From assembly GCA_022315425.1 (NCBI GenBank), contig JAIUPT010000021.1, forward strand, positions 1,517,753 through 1,581,752: a DNA stretch of 64,000 nt. The letters are read 5' to 3'. Source of the DNA: Pseudevernia furfuracea. Taxonomy: Eukaryota; Ascomycota; Lecanoromycetes; Lecanorales; Parmeliaceae. The translations under genes were made by a program, and so were the position numbers. Shown in pieces: positions 11,273 through 21,749 of the stretch. Within the stretch, counting starts at the first letter, position 1. Each line of letters begins with the position of its first letter. Under the pieces are notes generated by a model. The model was not told the DNA's origin, did no database searches, and saw nothing but the letters and a program-made list of their open reading frames with translations.

Positions 11273-12118
11273 CTCCGCAGAGAAGGCCAAATGATCGGGG
11301 GGTTCCTCAGGCCGTAGATGGAGGCTCTATACTTATTAATGTCGGGCGGGTCTTTCGGAGGCAGCTAATTGGAATGCACTGGAAGCTCTCCGATTTGAGC
11401 GCCACTTCATGGCGCGCCTGTAAGTCTAAGGGTCTACTCGGTAGATGATGCAGTAATTCAACAACGGCATCGAGTCTTGAGACTCGAGACTTGTAATTTG
11501 GAAAGCGGGTATCAGTAATGGGTGAGAGATAGATAGATAGATAGATGGATGAAATGTGGGAAAATGATTTGAAGTTAACTAACGTTGGCACTCTGATTCT
11601 TGATGGGTTGTGCCCGCCGCCCGGCCATGTCTAGCCCAGAGTGTCACCGTCTCGGCTTAGGGTGGTATTATCCTATATGGCGCGTATAGGGTGAAATGGG
11701 CCTCGGCATAAAAGACCTATGATGCCTTTTAGTGTATACTGTAAACAAACTAAGGTAAGGTAATTATGCAAGGAACAAAGAAGAAAAAACAATTGAGACA
11801 TCCGGACAGCACGTGCGCTCAACTCGAATGCTGATTGCAGCGACCCAGCTCCCGTTGGTGAGAGTAAGGTAGCTTGAACCGTGCCGTGCTGCTAATGAGT
11901 ATAGTATACCTAATAAAGCTAATGAGTATTATGATATGCGCATATAACGTGCACTAGTACCTGTAACGAAGAGGCGACCCGTCCGAATCTTATTGTATAT
12001 TCCCGACCCTCCGACACTAATAATAATGCCGCCAAGGAAAAAAGACAAAAGACAAAAGAAAAAAGACAAAAGACAAAAGAAAAAAGACAAAAATTGAAGA
12101 ATGATAATGTAATGCTTT

Positions 12119-12151
<33 letters not shown>

Positions 12152-12846
12152 AGAAGAAGAATAAAAAATAAAAAATAAAAGAGAAAAGAGAAAAGAGAAA
12201 AGAGAAAAGATCTTACTCTACTCGTACAGAGAAACGTCATGTGCATATTGTGCAACACTAGAAACAAATCCTAGTGACAACTGATAACGTCACTACCCGG
12301 AGAGACTAGTAGAAATGGAAAGTAAGAAAGAAATATAGAAGAACACGGAGACCCTGAATAATAATAATACCTGCCGCCGCCAGGCTGGGGCCACGCGTTG
12401 CAATCCCTAGATACCTTGTTAGGGAAGGTGAGATGGTTAAGCTACGAGTACGTTCGGGCAATGCCTGTTAGCTCACTCGTTGCATGTCTTTCCAGCCCAA
12501 AGAGCACTTGTTTCAACCGAAGGCACTTACTTCATCAACAATTGACCTGGCCACATAAGTCTGAACACCAGAGGGCAAGCCATCGCATCAACAGCGATAC
12601 GACGTTGCCTGGTCTGTGACACGAATCTGTTGATCAATTTACACTTTACCCTTGTTCCGGATTCCGTCTTCGTCCTTCCGTTCCAGTCCTCTCGAGAAAT
12701 ATAATAGGAGGTCTAGCATCCACCGGGCTGGTTGAACGTCGCGGTATGGAAACAACGCCGGAGATCGACTTTGACCCATACCGAAGAGTCGAATCACAGA
12801 AACCGAAAGATATAGAGAGCACAGGGCCTGTGGTAGATGAGCCTTC
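11273..12846. other. Intergenic with simple repeats
   Basis: There is a short GATA repeat (11528-11546) and a purine-rich block at 12035-12210. No convincing gene was found; the open frames at 11929-12267 and 12398-12619 are low complexity or featureless. Confidence 0.4.
12035..12210. repeat. Purine-rich tandem repeats
   Basis: Three successive blocks: an AAAAGACAAAAGAC-type repeat (12038-12095), a GAA repeat (12120-12162) and an AAAAGAG/AAAATAA repeat (12163-12210). All purines are on the + strand. Confidence 0.85.
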
Positions 12847-13245
12847 CTAGACGTCAATCTCCGCGTATAACCGTGCCTTGCCAGCTGCAAGCGACAGCAG
12901 TGTGAAGGACAACATCCAAGCCTGGCCTCTCACTGGGTTCAAAATAGCCAACGATAGCTCCCCATAGGTATGCATTTCCGACAGTTCATGTATTATCATG
13001 CGGTACTTCTTTCCTTCGTCGTCGCCTTCGCCCTGTTCCGTGCATGTTGTGTCTGATGAAAGGCTGCAGCTAAGAGCGACACCTGTGGAAGATGGAGGAT
13101 TGCGAGGATGGTTGCTCAGCGACTTCGTGCCACTTATCGTGATGTAGAAAAGGTGTGACGGGAGCTCGTTCCAATGACTTGTCTGGGTAGAAGAGGTACG
13201 CTGTCCGCGTTGGGTCTTGTAGTGTAGCACGCCGTACATTTCCAA
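12847..13245 (-). CDS. Possible hypothetical protein, 132 aa
   Basis: Open frame from 13245 to 12847, beginning MEMYGVLHYKTQ and ending LSLAAGKARLYAEIDV. The composition is ordinary, with no low complexity. It has no signal peptide; the segment around WMLSFTLLSLAA is hydrophobic. No family recognised and no introns needed. An upstream in-frame extension is possible. It could be a chance frame. Confidence 0.22.
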   Translation of the reverse strand: MEMYGVLHYKTQRGQRTSSTQTSHWNELPSHLFYITISGTKSLSNHPRNPPSSTGVALSCSLSSDTTCTEQGEGDDEGKKYRMIIHELSEMHTYGELSLAILNPVRGQAWMLSFTLLSLAAGKARLYAEIDV

Positions 13246-13267
13246 GGAAGCCTAGTGCCTGCCACAA

Positions 13268-14998
13268 AATTAGCTTAGCCCTTCTGTGACAAGAAGCATG
13301 CTTGCCTCACAAGATGACAACCTGGCGTTTCCGTAGCATTTCCAAGACACACCCAGGGTGAAGCTACCTGGAAGCTTCAAGCTTCGCACGCCGTCAAAGA
13401 GGCCACTATGAAATGACAAACATGGTAGTCTTGATACACAGCCTGGAAGGAATGAGTAGACTTAAGTGGCCACTGTCAAAGCGGAGTGAAGGCTGGGGTA
13501 TGGAGAGCAGCTCACGGTGGTGGCTCTTCACCCTGTTGCGAGCTCTCCCGGTATTCGTGGCATTTTAGTGCAAGGCCAGCTACCAACACCCTCGAGCTGC
13601 GGACAGCGAGCACATACGCGTTGTCAAAACGACTGGTAGAGTACTATCCGGCATATCAATCAACGCATGTAGAAAGAACAGAGACGACAGCCACTTGGCC
13701 CGGGAACATCCCAAAGCCAAGCATCGTAAGGCTGAGCTATTAGCGTGTGTATAAATCTGCCCCGCCATGTCTCCCTGCCTCGTCTACATGGATTGTACCT
13801 GTATTGTTGTGGTGCATGAACAGCACCAGATGCTTATACTTAGCCTAGCACTCGTGTTGGCCTGAGGAGTGAGTTGGTATTTGTTGGAACTCAGAGGTTA
13901 TGGATTGATTGTCTAAGGGAGGCTAAGGTACCTACTTATATAAGGTACCTACCTCGTGAAGCCCATGCTGATTTGCTACCGTGAGGGTTAGCTATAACAC
14001 TGTACTACTGCTGCAGCAATCTCCGAAAGTGCTACCGGGTCTGAATCAAATTCTGAGTGTCTTTGCTATCTAGGTCCAGCCCATACGCAAGAAAATCCAT
14101 CATTTCTGTGCTATTCAGAAAAAGCAGCATCGATTCCCTCAAGGCGCGAATACGTCCATACTTTAGCGCCTGCGCAGACGCCGGACTCTGCGGGTATGCT
14201 ACTTTTTAAAGCAGAAGATCTGGTTTCCAGCATATGTTTTCACAGACCAGGAACAAAATTTCCACGAATCTGGTGTGCGAGTGATATTCAGGTACTAGCT
14301 TGGCAACAAAAATGTTGAAACGTGCTCACATTTCTCTTGGGGGCCCAGGCCCATCATCATGTCTTTGATTTCCTTGTAATGAACGCTTCGCAGCCCGGGG
14401 CCGAAATCCTGCTCCGTGATTTAGGACGCCGTTCGGAACAAGGCAGTCTCGCCGCGGTTTTTATATTGTCGTCACTGCATAACATCACAATCACTCGGCG
14501 CATCGTTGTTTTTAGTTGCCAGGCTACGGAAGAATGTCATTTATCGTTGTAATAATTTCAATGAGGCTTTGAAAACAAAATTACTGGCCGAATTTGCAGT
14601 GAGGCTGTGGGGGGGAGTCAGTATCGGAGTCAGCGTGACATCGTGAGTAGTGAACCAGTCTTTTGAAATGTACACCTACCTAATTTGAGTGGGCGCTTCA
14701 GCAATCATCAAGCTGAGCGTTCCATGAAAAACGCACAGTCAACCATTACCCACCATGCTTCTGTTCCAAGACGTCCTCCTCGACGATTTTGGCTCGCTTC
14801 GAAAAATGGTACCACATACAATGCTGGTGCTTCGCTTAAAGAAACGAGCCAAGTGCATGGCATGGCCACCAGATCCTGGATCGACAGAGGTAGGTACTGT
14901 CACTGTCCGGTGAGTCAGGGTAAGGTTGTGTTTGCTACCATAAAGCCTGCAATGTTTGGGGTTGATTAATCAATGTGGCAGTGAATGTTTCGAAAGGT
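13268..14998. other. Intergenic; nothing recognised
   Basis: Several 60-90 codon frames occur but none shows a family signal. The motif AAGGTACCTAC occurs twice around 13925-13955, an imperfect inverted arrangement of TACCT/AGGTA. Confidence 0.35.
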
Positions 14999-15247
14999 GT
15001 GTCCCACGGATTGGCAGGGCACAGAATTCAGGGGTTTCGACCGAACATCCAAAAGTCCCTTCTTGCAAACAACACCGTGACTCAATAATAACGACATCTA
15101 TCAAGAAACTTGTAGTGACATAGTTGTTCTTCTAGAGTAGATCTAAAATTTCATAGTTGAAAAGTTCATTACAATTATTATGATTGAAAAGTTGTTACGC
15201 TGCGAAAGTATAGCATTTTGATGTCCTGCCAAGACATTTTGTGCCTA
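14999..15247. mobile_element. MITE copy 1, interrupted at its right end by a pogo-like transposon
   Basis: This 249-nt stretch aligns along its length with 43481-43735. The terminal sequence is GTGTCCCACGGATTGGC here against GTATCCCATGGATTAGC there. Shared internal blocks include TCCCTTCTTGCAAAC, TAGTTGTTCTTCT and AGTATAGCATTTTGAT. The alignment stops at TTTGTGCC; the pogo element begins there, and the next MITE bases (AAGTCGC) reappear at 17615 on the other side of it. Confidence 0.8.
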
Positions 15248-15303
15248 CACGTGTTCACCGGGATATGCACTTCCCTGGGATATGCACTTTAGGGCTAGGG
15301 CTT
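15248..15303 (+). repeat. Left terminal inverted repeat of the pogo-like element
   Basis: Begins CACGTGTTCACCGGG and ends GGGCTAGGGCTT. It pairs with 17550-17610 with about five extra bases and a few mismatches in one inner segment. Confidence 0.85.
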
Positions 15304-15553
15304 ACCAACACTCAAATGCCTACATCGCACCAAAATTCTATGGCAACTCTGCATAATCATGTTGAATGATGTTGTTATGTCTCCGACAGCTACTTCATCG
15401 TTTTTTGTCTATTATGAGTCTACCACGAGTTGATTTCCGAACAGGACTCTCTTCCTCAACTACTTCCTGTACCACTATAACAGTCTTACCACCTCTCTTA
15501 CCACCTCTTGCGATACCTCTTCCACCTCTTCCACCTCTGTCACCTCTTTGTGA

Positions 15554-17437
15554 TTACTGTTTTAAAGGAGAGAGGCCTGATAGAGGGAGTATTAGTGAGA
15601 TCTCTGAGTCCAACAAGAATAAAGTAATAATCTTTTTTTTGACTGAGCTAGTCTTCTTCTTGACTGAACTTCTTGTCTTTGTTTCAGCAAAAAGAGACGA
15701 TCCCAGGTGACACATGCTTTTGAATTGCTTCTCAAATTGCTTATCAGCCTCATGTTGCTGTCGTTTATCCACAGTCTCCTTGTTTAAGAGATACGCTTGC
15801 CCCAAATATGCTTGTCCACGGTCAGCTCTCTGCTTCTTTCGCTCATCTATCTTGACAAGATCGTTGTTAATAGATTTCAGAAGAATGTTGTTTGCTAGCG
15901 CGACATTGCAAGCTTTTCCAAGCTTTTCTGATAGTGTGGGATCAGGGTTCCCAGCCTTGATTTGCTGTACCAGTCGATTGACTTGCTACATATTTGTCGA
16001 GATAAACGTCACAGAAATGAAGTCATTATTGAATGCTGTGACTGTCATGTCTGGTGAAGGTGTGTTAGACCGTGATTCTGGGATTTGAAGTCTCAACTTG
16101 TCAAAAACGATCTGAGAATTGATCGAAAAAAGCCCACTCTTTTGCCATGCATGTTGAATGTTCTTCTCTGTTGCGACATTCTTTCTAATCACTTGAATAA
16201 ACTAAATAAAGTCACATTTATCCATTTTGTAGCCTCCGCCATATCGTGTCTTCGCCTCCAAATGCTTACGGTATGCTGTTGTCAATGACTGAAAAAATCC
16301 AACATCAAGTGGCTGAAGAATATGTGTGATATGGGGAGGCAAGCATAGCAGAATAATGTCATTGCTAATGCAGAAAACGATGACTTTGATACTGATATGA
16401 AAGGCATGCCCATCAAGTATAAGAAGGCGATATCGTCCTTTCAGAGTTCTTCGAGTCTGAGGCTCAAAGCACCTGAAGAAATTAGTCAAAATTGTATACA
16501 AAAACGGGGTAAACTGAGCATACTTCTCGAACCACTCCAAGCCAATAATATTATTTGTCCAGCTATTCTCGCTAACAGCAATATAGGCTTCCTTATCCTC
16601 CACGAAATCAAACCAGGCTTTCATTTGCCGCTTACCCTTAAGGATAAGAAACATCGAAAGAAGTCTACTGTCCGCAGAGATGCATTCAATAAGAGTTACC
16701 CACTCTCGATTCCCGTCCTGGGTTTTATACACCTGAATGTCCTCTCGAGAACATATCACTCTCGCTTTCCCAGTACCGCCAAGAGCAGATCCTTTCTCGT
16801 TCATATTGTACGTATCTTCCTTCTGAATATCGTACTTCTGAATCACAGACTCAACAAGCTGAAACCAGTGCAAAAGTAGGTAGGGATCATGAGTAGCAGC
16901 ACGGTCCTTGTTCAATGACTGACTAAATCGACTCTGCAACTCCGAATGACGGCCAAGAAACTTCGATACCCAGTTTTTACCTAGTGGCCTATGGTCTCCT
17001 TTGTCTACTAGTATCTCAGAAGCCATGAATCTAACTAGTTCAACTCTGGGAGGCCAATTCCAGGACGTCACTTGCAAGATTCACCCTGTCAGAGCTTCCT
17101 CCTCCACCGGGCTGAGTCGTAGTTCATTGTCATGTGTCTCCCGATGAGCACGAGTCTTATCGGCAAGACGTCGTCTAAGAGTGGTGGGAATGATACCATA
17201 CTCGTAGGCAATTGGCGCAATTTCAGGCGGCTTTTTGTGGGGATCTGAGTTGTTCTCATAGAGCAAGTAGACTTGTTTATATTCGTCAATTGCGAGTTGC
17301 AATCGCTCTGATTTTGAGACCTCTTTTGAAGCCTTTGGGGGAGTCATAATAACAATTTTGGGAGGCAACGGGGGTACAGGACGGGGTGGAATGGGCTGGC
17401 TACTGGCTACGAGGGGATTGTGAATTAATGAGGCCAT
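15554..17437 (-). pseudogene. Pogo/Fot1-type DDE transposase, inactivated
   Basis: One reading frame of about 628 codons runs from ATG 17437 to TAA at 15556-15554, broken by three in-frame stops: TGA at about 17083-17081, TAG at 16204-16202 and TAG at 15988-15986. The order is an N-terminal proline-rich segment, a psq-type helix-turn-helix (IAYEYGIIPTTLRRRL), a CENP-B-like region (VELVRFMASEIL, KNWVSKFLGRH), then the DDE core. The core shows YNMNEKG where active relatives have NMDEKG, so the first catalytic Asp is Asn here. The second (LLILDGHAFHIS) and third (LPPHITHILQPLDVGFF) acidic positions are kept. The C terminus is Lys-rich. Stops plus the Asp-to-Asn change make activity very unlikely. 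Confidence 0.9.
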
Positions 17438-17549
17438 TGTTCAGTCTCCTCGGCGACTATTAGAGACCGAAATGTATAGATTCGTCATAGATATGTGGAC
17501 TTGTTTGGTGGCTTATGATGGGGGAGATAGATTTGGAATTATATTTGGG

Positions 17550-17610
17550 AAGCCCTAACCCTAAAGTGCATACCCCAGGGAAGTGCATTTTGATGCCCGG
17601 CCAACACGTG
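17550..17610 (-). repeat. Right terminal inverted repeat of the pogo-like element
   Basis: Read on the minus strand it begins CACGTGTTGGCCGGG and ends TAGGGTTAGGGCTT. The CCCTAACCCTAA in this arm is part of the repeat, not a telomere. Confidence 0.85.
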
Positions 17611-18388
17611 CCTAAGTCGCGATTAAACGTTGCTACACAGCCGCAGCGCTCGACTCGACTCTTTTTAGACCAATCATCTTTTGAAGGTAATAATAAAGAA
17701 TCTCGGGGTAAGAGACCTCGCCTTCAGGCGATCGTGCCGAGGTATTGTATTCAAATTTATCAGGCAATTCGCTCCGACAGCAAGGCCTTGTGAGTATTAA
17801 TCATCTTCACAGCACTTGAGCCTCAATTCCCTGAGGATGCGATTGACTGGAGAGTGGAGGGACCTCACCCCAGAACAAGCAATGAACATTGTCGAGTCAT
17901 ACCATAAGCACATCATCTGAATGCCCAGGTTTTGAGCCCCTAGTCAAACATTACTGCGGACCCAACAATGTCTCGCGTTTGCGGCGCAGAATTACTGCGG
18001 GCAGTATCCATGAGCGCGAGATAGATGGTAGACAAGACGCTTGATCATCAAGCCATGGATCTTGCCGAACTTTATAAATCCCAGCCTCTATCTTCATCTC
18101 CAACCATAGGTATGATTCACAGCTTGCTACGAAAAATCATCACCAGCGTGAGGATGTACGCGGCAATTGACGTATCCTGTCACAATATGTCGAGGCCAGA
18201 CAGACTACCCCACGGTCTCATCCGGCATTACGCGAGTCAGATTATTTGATTCCCACCAGCAGTGCACATGTTTCATGCAGAGTTAACGAGTGCCTAGAGC
18301 TGCAAGAGCATTCTCCAAAGCTAGACTTTGGCAACGTCTTGGATTTCTCTCAGAGGCCCTCCGCGTGACCCTGAGCATTGTACTTACG
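17611..18388. other. Remnant MITE end plus intergenic
   Basis: CCTA at 17611-17614 and AAGTCGC at 17615-17621 continue MITE copy 1; the remaining MITE terminus is not recognisable. Nothing else found up to the next start codon. Confidence 0.45.
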
Positions 18389-19621
18389 ATGTCCATTTTG
18401 CAGCCAGCGATACCTCCACCACAGCTTCACCTCCCACACTCGCCTCATACTGTCACTGTCTCTATCATCAACACCACCACCCATCTATCTCAAATCCCGT
18501 CTACTCTTTTTCTTCGTCCAGCCTACCAAGGACACAAGCTCATGGACATTGCGGCCTTTGCATTCCTAATCGAGCACAACAGGCAAAAGGTACTATTCGA
18601 CCTAGGTATTAGAAAAGATTGGGAGTTCAGTAGCCCACCTAGCATTGCTGACCAGATGAAGCTTGGGGATTGGAAAGTTGAGATGGAGAAGAATGTATCC
18701 GAAGTCTTGCAAGACAATGGGATAAGGTTGGATGGTATCGACGCTATCATTTGGATGTACGTCTACGATGGAACTTTCCGAGCAAGCTACGCTGATGAGA
18801 TTACTAGTCATCACCACATTGCCCACACAGGCGACCCCTCAACGCTCTTACCCAAGACTTCGTTGGTCGTTGGACCAGGCTTCAAGCGGCTATTCATCCC
18901 TTCTTATCCTGAGGACGAGGCCTCTCCCGTTCTCGAGTCCGCTTACGCTGGTCGTGAAATTCGAGAGATCTCCTTCCGAGGCGGCTTCAAACTAGGCCGC
19001 TTTCCCGCCCTGGACTACTTTGGGGACGGCTCTTTCTATCTTCTGGCATCGCCCGGACACGGATCCGGCCACATGTGCGGGCTGGCCCGTACCACTTCTT
19101 CGTTCGCAATGCGGCCCCAGCATTTGGCTGACAGAGACACGTTCATCTTCATGGGAGGCGATGTTGCGCATCACGGGGGCGAATTCCGCCCCAGCGTCTA
19201 TAGCCCTCTACTTTCTCTTCTGCCAGACTTTCCTCTTTTCCCCACGTCTTCTTCATCGGCAGTGAGGCCGCCTTGCCCTGGCGAGCTGCTGGCTACGATC
19301 CACTCCGCTCAATCTGCCACCGAGCCTTTTTACACTTCGAATCGCGCCGACGACCAGGGTAAGGCGATGGAAAGTATACGGAAGATGATGGAATTCGACG
19401 CCCGCGATACCATTTTTGTGGTGCTTGCTCATGACGCTACGCTGCTGAACGTGGTCGATTGCTACCCGGCTACTGCGAATGATTGGTATGCGAAAGAGTG
19501 GGCGAAGAAGAGTAGGTGGCTCTTCTTGAATGATTTCGAAGACGATGTCAAGGAACATGTGAGGAGCAAAAAGGATCGAGAGTATGAGCCCGACCGCGCG
19601 AAGTCGTTGCGGACGGATTAA
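18389..19621 (+). CDS. Metallo-beta-lactamase-fold protein with an altered metal site
   Basis: Exons 18389-18756 and 18808-19621 give 393 residues. It belongs to the fungal MBL-fold hydrolase group that usually reads IIWSHxHxDHTGDPS. Here, after removing a 51-nt intron (gtacgt...ttactag), the sequence is IIWIHHHIAHTGDPSTLLP, so the Asp of HxHxDH is Ala (residue 128). The other metal ligands remain: H124, H126, H129, the His of SPGHGSGHMCGLA, the Asp of FIFMGGDVAHHGGEF and the His of FVVLAHDATLL. The start at 18389 was chosen because upstream residues in the same frame do not match the family start. The intron length is a multiple of three, so retention would keep the frame but insert 17 residues before the motif. 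Substrate unknown. Confidence 0.82.
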   Translation: MSILQPAIPPPQLHLPHSPHTVTVSIINTTTHLSQIPSTLFLRPAYQGHKLMDIAAFAFLIEHNRQKVLFDLGIRKDWEFSSPPSIADQMKLGDWKVEMEKNVSEVLQDNGIRLDGIDAIIWMYVYDGTFRASYADEITSHHHIAHTGDPSTLLPKTSLVVGPGFKRLFIPSYPEDEASPVLESAYAGREIREISFRGGFKLGRFPALDYFGDGSFYLLASPGHGSGHMCGLARTTSSFAMRPQHLADRDTFIFMGGDVAHHGGEFRPSVYSPLLSLLPDFPLFPTSSSSAVRPPCPGELLATIHSAQSATEPFYTSNRADDQGKAMESIRKMMEFDARDTIFVVLAHDATLLNVVDCYPATANDWYAKEWAKKSRWLFLNDFEDDVKEHVRSKKDREYEPDRAKSLRTD

Positions 19622-21749
19622 GTGACGGATGCATCCACTGATATGATGCGGAGTATTTTTCTTGGAATCCGTGTATATGGCGGGCCCTTGTACTTACAGC
19701 ATATCCCACTAGTTGACATGACGAGGTCACGCTGCGATGTACATATTCATTTCCACCCTCTGCTCTCCATTGTATCAAATCAATCGTGACAACGAAACAG
19801 CTCTAACCCCGACATGGGTCGAAAGAAGGCGGTTTGTGCACTTGTAAATACGCCCAGCCAGGCGTGGTATTATGTTGAATCAAAATCCCGCATACCGCCA
19901 GTCTTACTCAGGCAATTCACACTCCAAACATGAGGGCACAAGGACGGCTGAAGACGAAATGTTTTGGGGACCAAAGACCCAGGGCAACGATTCGGCTTGA
20001 TTCCGATTCGCTCGATTATGTCCGGAAAGTTTTCATGAGTGGGGGGCAGGCGGCCTGAGATCGTGTGCTCTTTTCGTGTAGAGGGACGCAAGAATAATTC
20101 ACTGGAAGTTGGTGGCCGTTGTAGCTTGGCAACGCGTCTTTCCTTGGTCGGTTTTTGCTTCCCCATTGAGGCCGATCCGCTTGGTTGCTTTGGGTGTAGA
20201 ATTGCACGTGCTTGGGCTGCTACTGTAATTGTTGGGATTTGCACTACTCAGCCCTATCGCTTGTATATAGTCAGAATTTTCAGTAGCAGGAAGATCATCC
20301 GTCACAAATATTCTCAACAGGTTATGGGCTCGGGTTCGCGCTATACCATCATAACCGTGACGAGTCCCTCACTGAGCGGCAGTATTGTACGGAAGTCTCA
20401 CGTCGAGCTGAGCAACGGCAAGCCCTGCAGAGAGTAGGTACAGACGTCCGTGTGTATCGTTTGCGAGGATATCAAGATGGTTGGCTAAGAGGAAGGAGAC
20501 TCGGAGCGGAATACAACACCTACGGCAGCGCATACGATGGCTTGAAACGGGTACAACGGGCAGACAATAGGAAATCATCCGTGACAAATATTCTCAACAC
20601 TAATTGCTAGTACACACACGCAGCGCAGTGGCAAAGAGTCCCCAGACTGCACATTTCGCTTGTGATCGTCGACCTTATGCAGTGTAAACTTTCACAGCTC
20701 GCTACCGACTCGGCCGGATAGTGTTGAAATTCAGCACCACACAACCCCATAGAATAACAATCAAGCCGTCATCAAATTTTAATAGATAGCGTGCCCGGAA
20801 TCGCTCTATGTTCAGCATCAATTTTGTCTCCGCAATTCAGGCAGTCCATTCGACCAACGTGGCAAGACTCTGTATGTACCTGTAGCTACGGCGAACGCGC
20901 CGATGATCGGTAGGCTCGTGATTTGAGATCTGGAAATACAAGATGATAAGAGAGCGTTTGGAGCCAAGTCTCTGTATTGTGTGGCGCTACGAGGTCAATT
21001 CGATGCTCGTACGACTTTAAAACATTGCATTAGTATGCTTTTTTTTGCCCGGTCTTATGCATCTGGAAATTTCCAGCAGAGCAGGAACCCGGCTGAGCGG
21101 CATCGGGGACCGAGAATAAAGTCAGCGAACAGCATCAATACCCCGACCAACCGGCATGCCCTCGTTACTGAGGTCATCAACATACTTACTTACATATTTA
21201 TATTTGTCTGTGCTCCTGCTGCTGGTGCTGCTGACTTCTGATAGCACGCTAAGCTCGTTGAGTCTTAGCTGCGGCGGATCATTCTCCGGTCCCCTACCTT
21301 ATGCACGATTCGGTCAACCACGAAAGACTCACTCACACCAAGCTGCTTTATGTGTCTGACCGTTATGATTCGCTCATCTTATCTGACAGCGGCTTCTAGG
21401 TAGGACGGGTTCGGCTCAGATCGGAAATGATTTCTTTTGCCCTGCTTTTGTCGATGGTTCCTGAACTAATGCACCTCTCGTTTACCTGTATATCATGCGA
21501 AGGAGATTATCCTACTCAATCGAGTAGTACTTGAAAAGTTGAAAGCCATAAAGAGTATAGAGATGCTCGGTTCGGCATCCTACACTGGCACTCACATCAT
21601 CATGGTAGATCTACTATGCACGCCATATCTCGCGTGTTGGCTGTCAGTTGAGGTCTTCGCCGTCGGGGCACTCTTTATGTACCTGACCTCGTTTCCCTTC
21701 TTTTTTCGCTCTCCACGCATATCGCACTTTATCGACAGCTGTCTTAAAA
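19622..21749. other. Intergenic with a spaced direct repeat
   Basis: No supported gene. A 28-bp near-identical direct repeat lies at 20292-20319 and 20572-20599. A small CTG cluster is at 21209-21236. Open frames of 60-130 codons on both strands show no family similarity. Confidence 0.4.
20292..20599 (+). repeat. Direct repeat pair, 280 bp apart
   Basis: ATCATCCGTCACAAATATTC at 20294 and ATCATCCGTGACAAATATTC at 20574, each followed by TCAACA, with one mismatch. No coding capacity or terminal inverted repeats were seen between them. Confidence 0.7.

Larger units (their letters stand above)
15248..17610 (-). mobile_element. Fot1/pogo-type DNA transposon, degenerate
   Basis: A 2363-nt element with imperfect terminal inverted repeats at 15248-15303 and 17550-17610, both starting CACGTGTT and sharing TGCACTTCCCTGGG and ATGCACTTTAGGG. 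It is flanked by CCTA on both sides (15244-15247, 17611-17614), which includes the TA expected for pogo/Fot1 insertions. It encodes one transposase on the minus strand, now interrupted by stops. It inserted into MITE copy 1. Confidence 0.88.

Noticed and set aside
11929..12267. Hydrophobic Phe/Leu-rich frame resembling a membrane protein
   Set aside because: Encoded by the purine-rich simple repeats; not a real membrane domain.
17551..17566. CCCTAACCCTAA telomere-like sequence
   Set aside because: It is part of the transposon's inverted repeat; the opposite arm carries the matching GGGCTAGGG.
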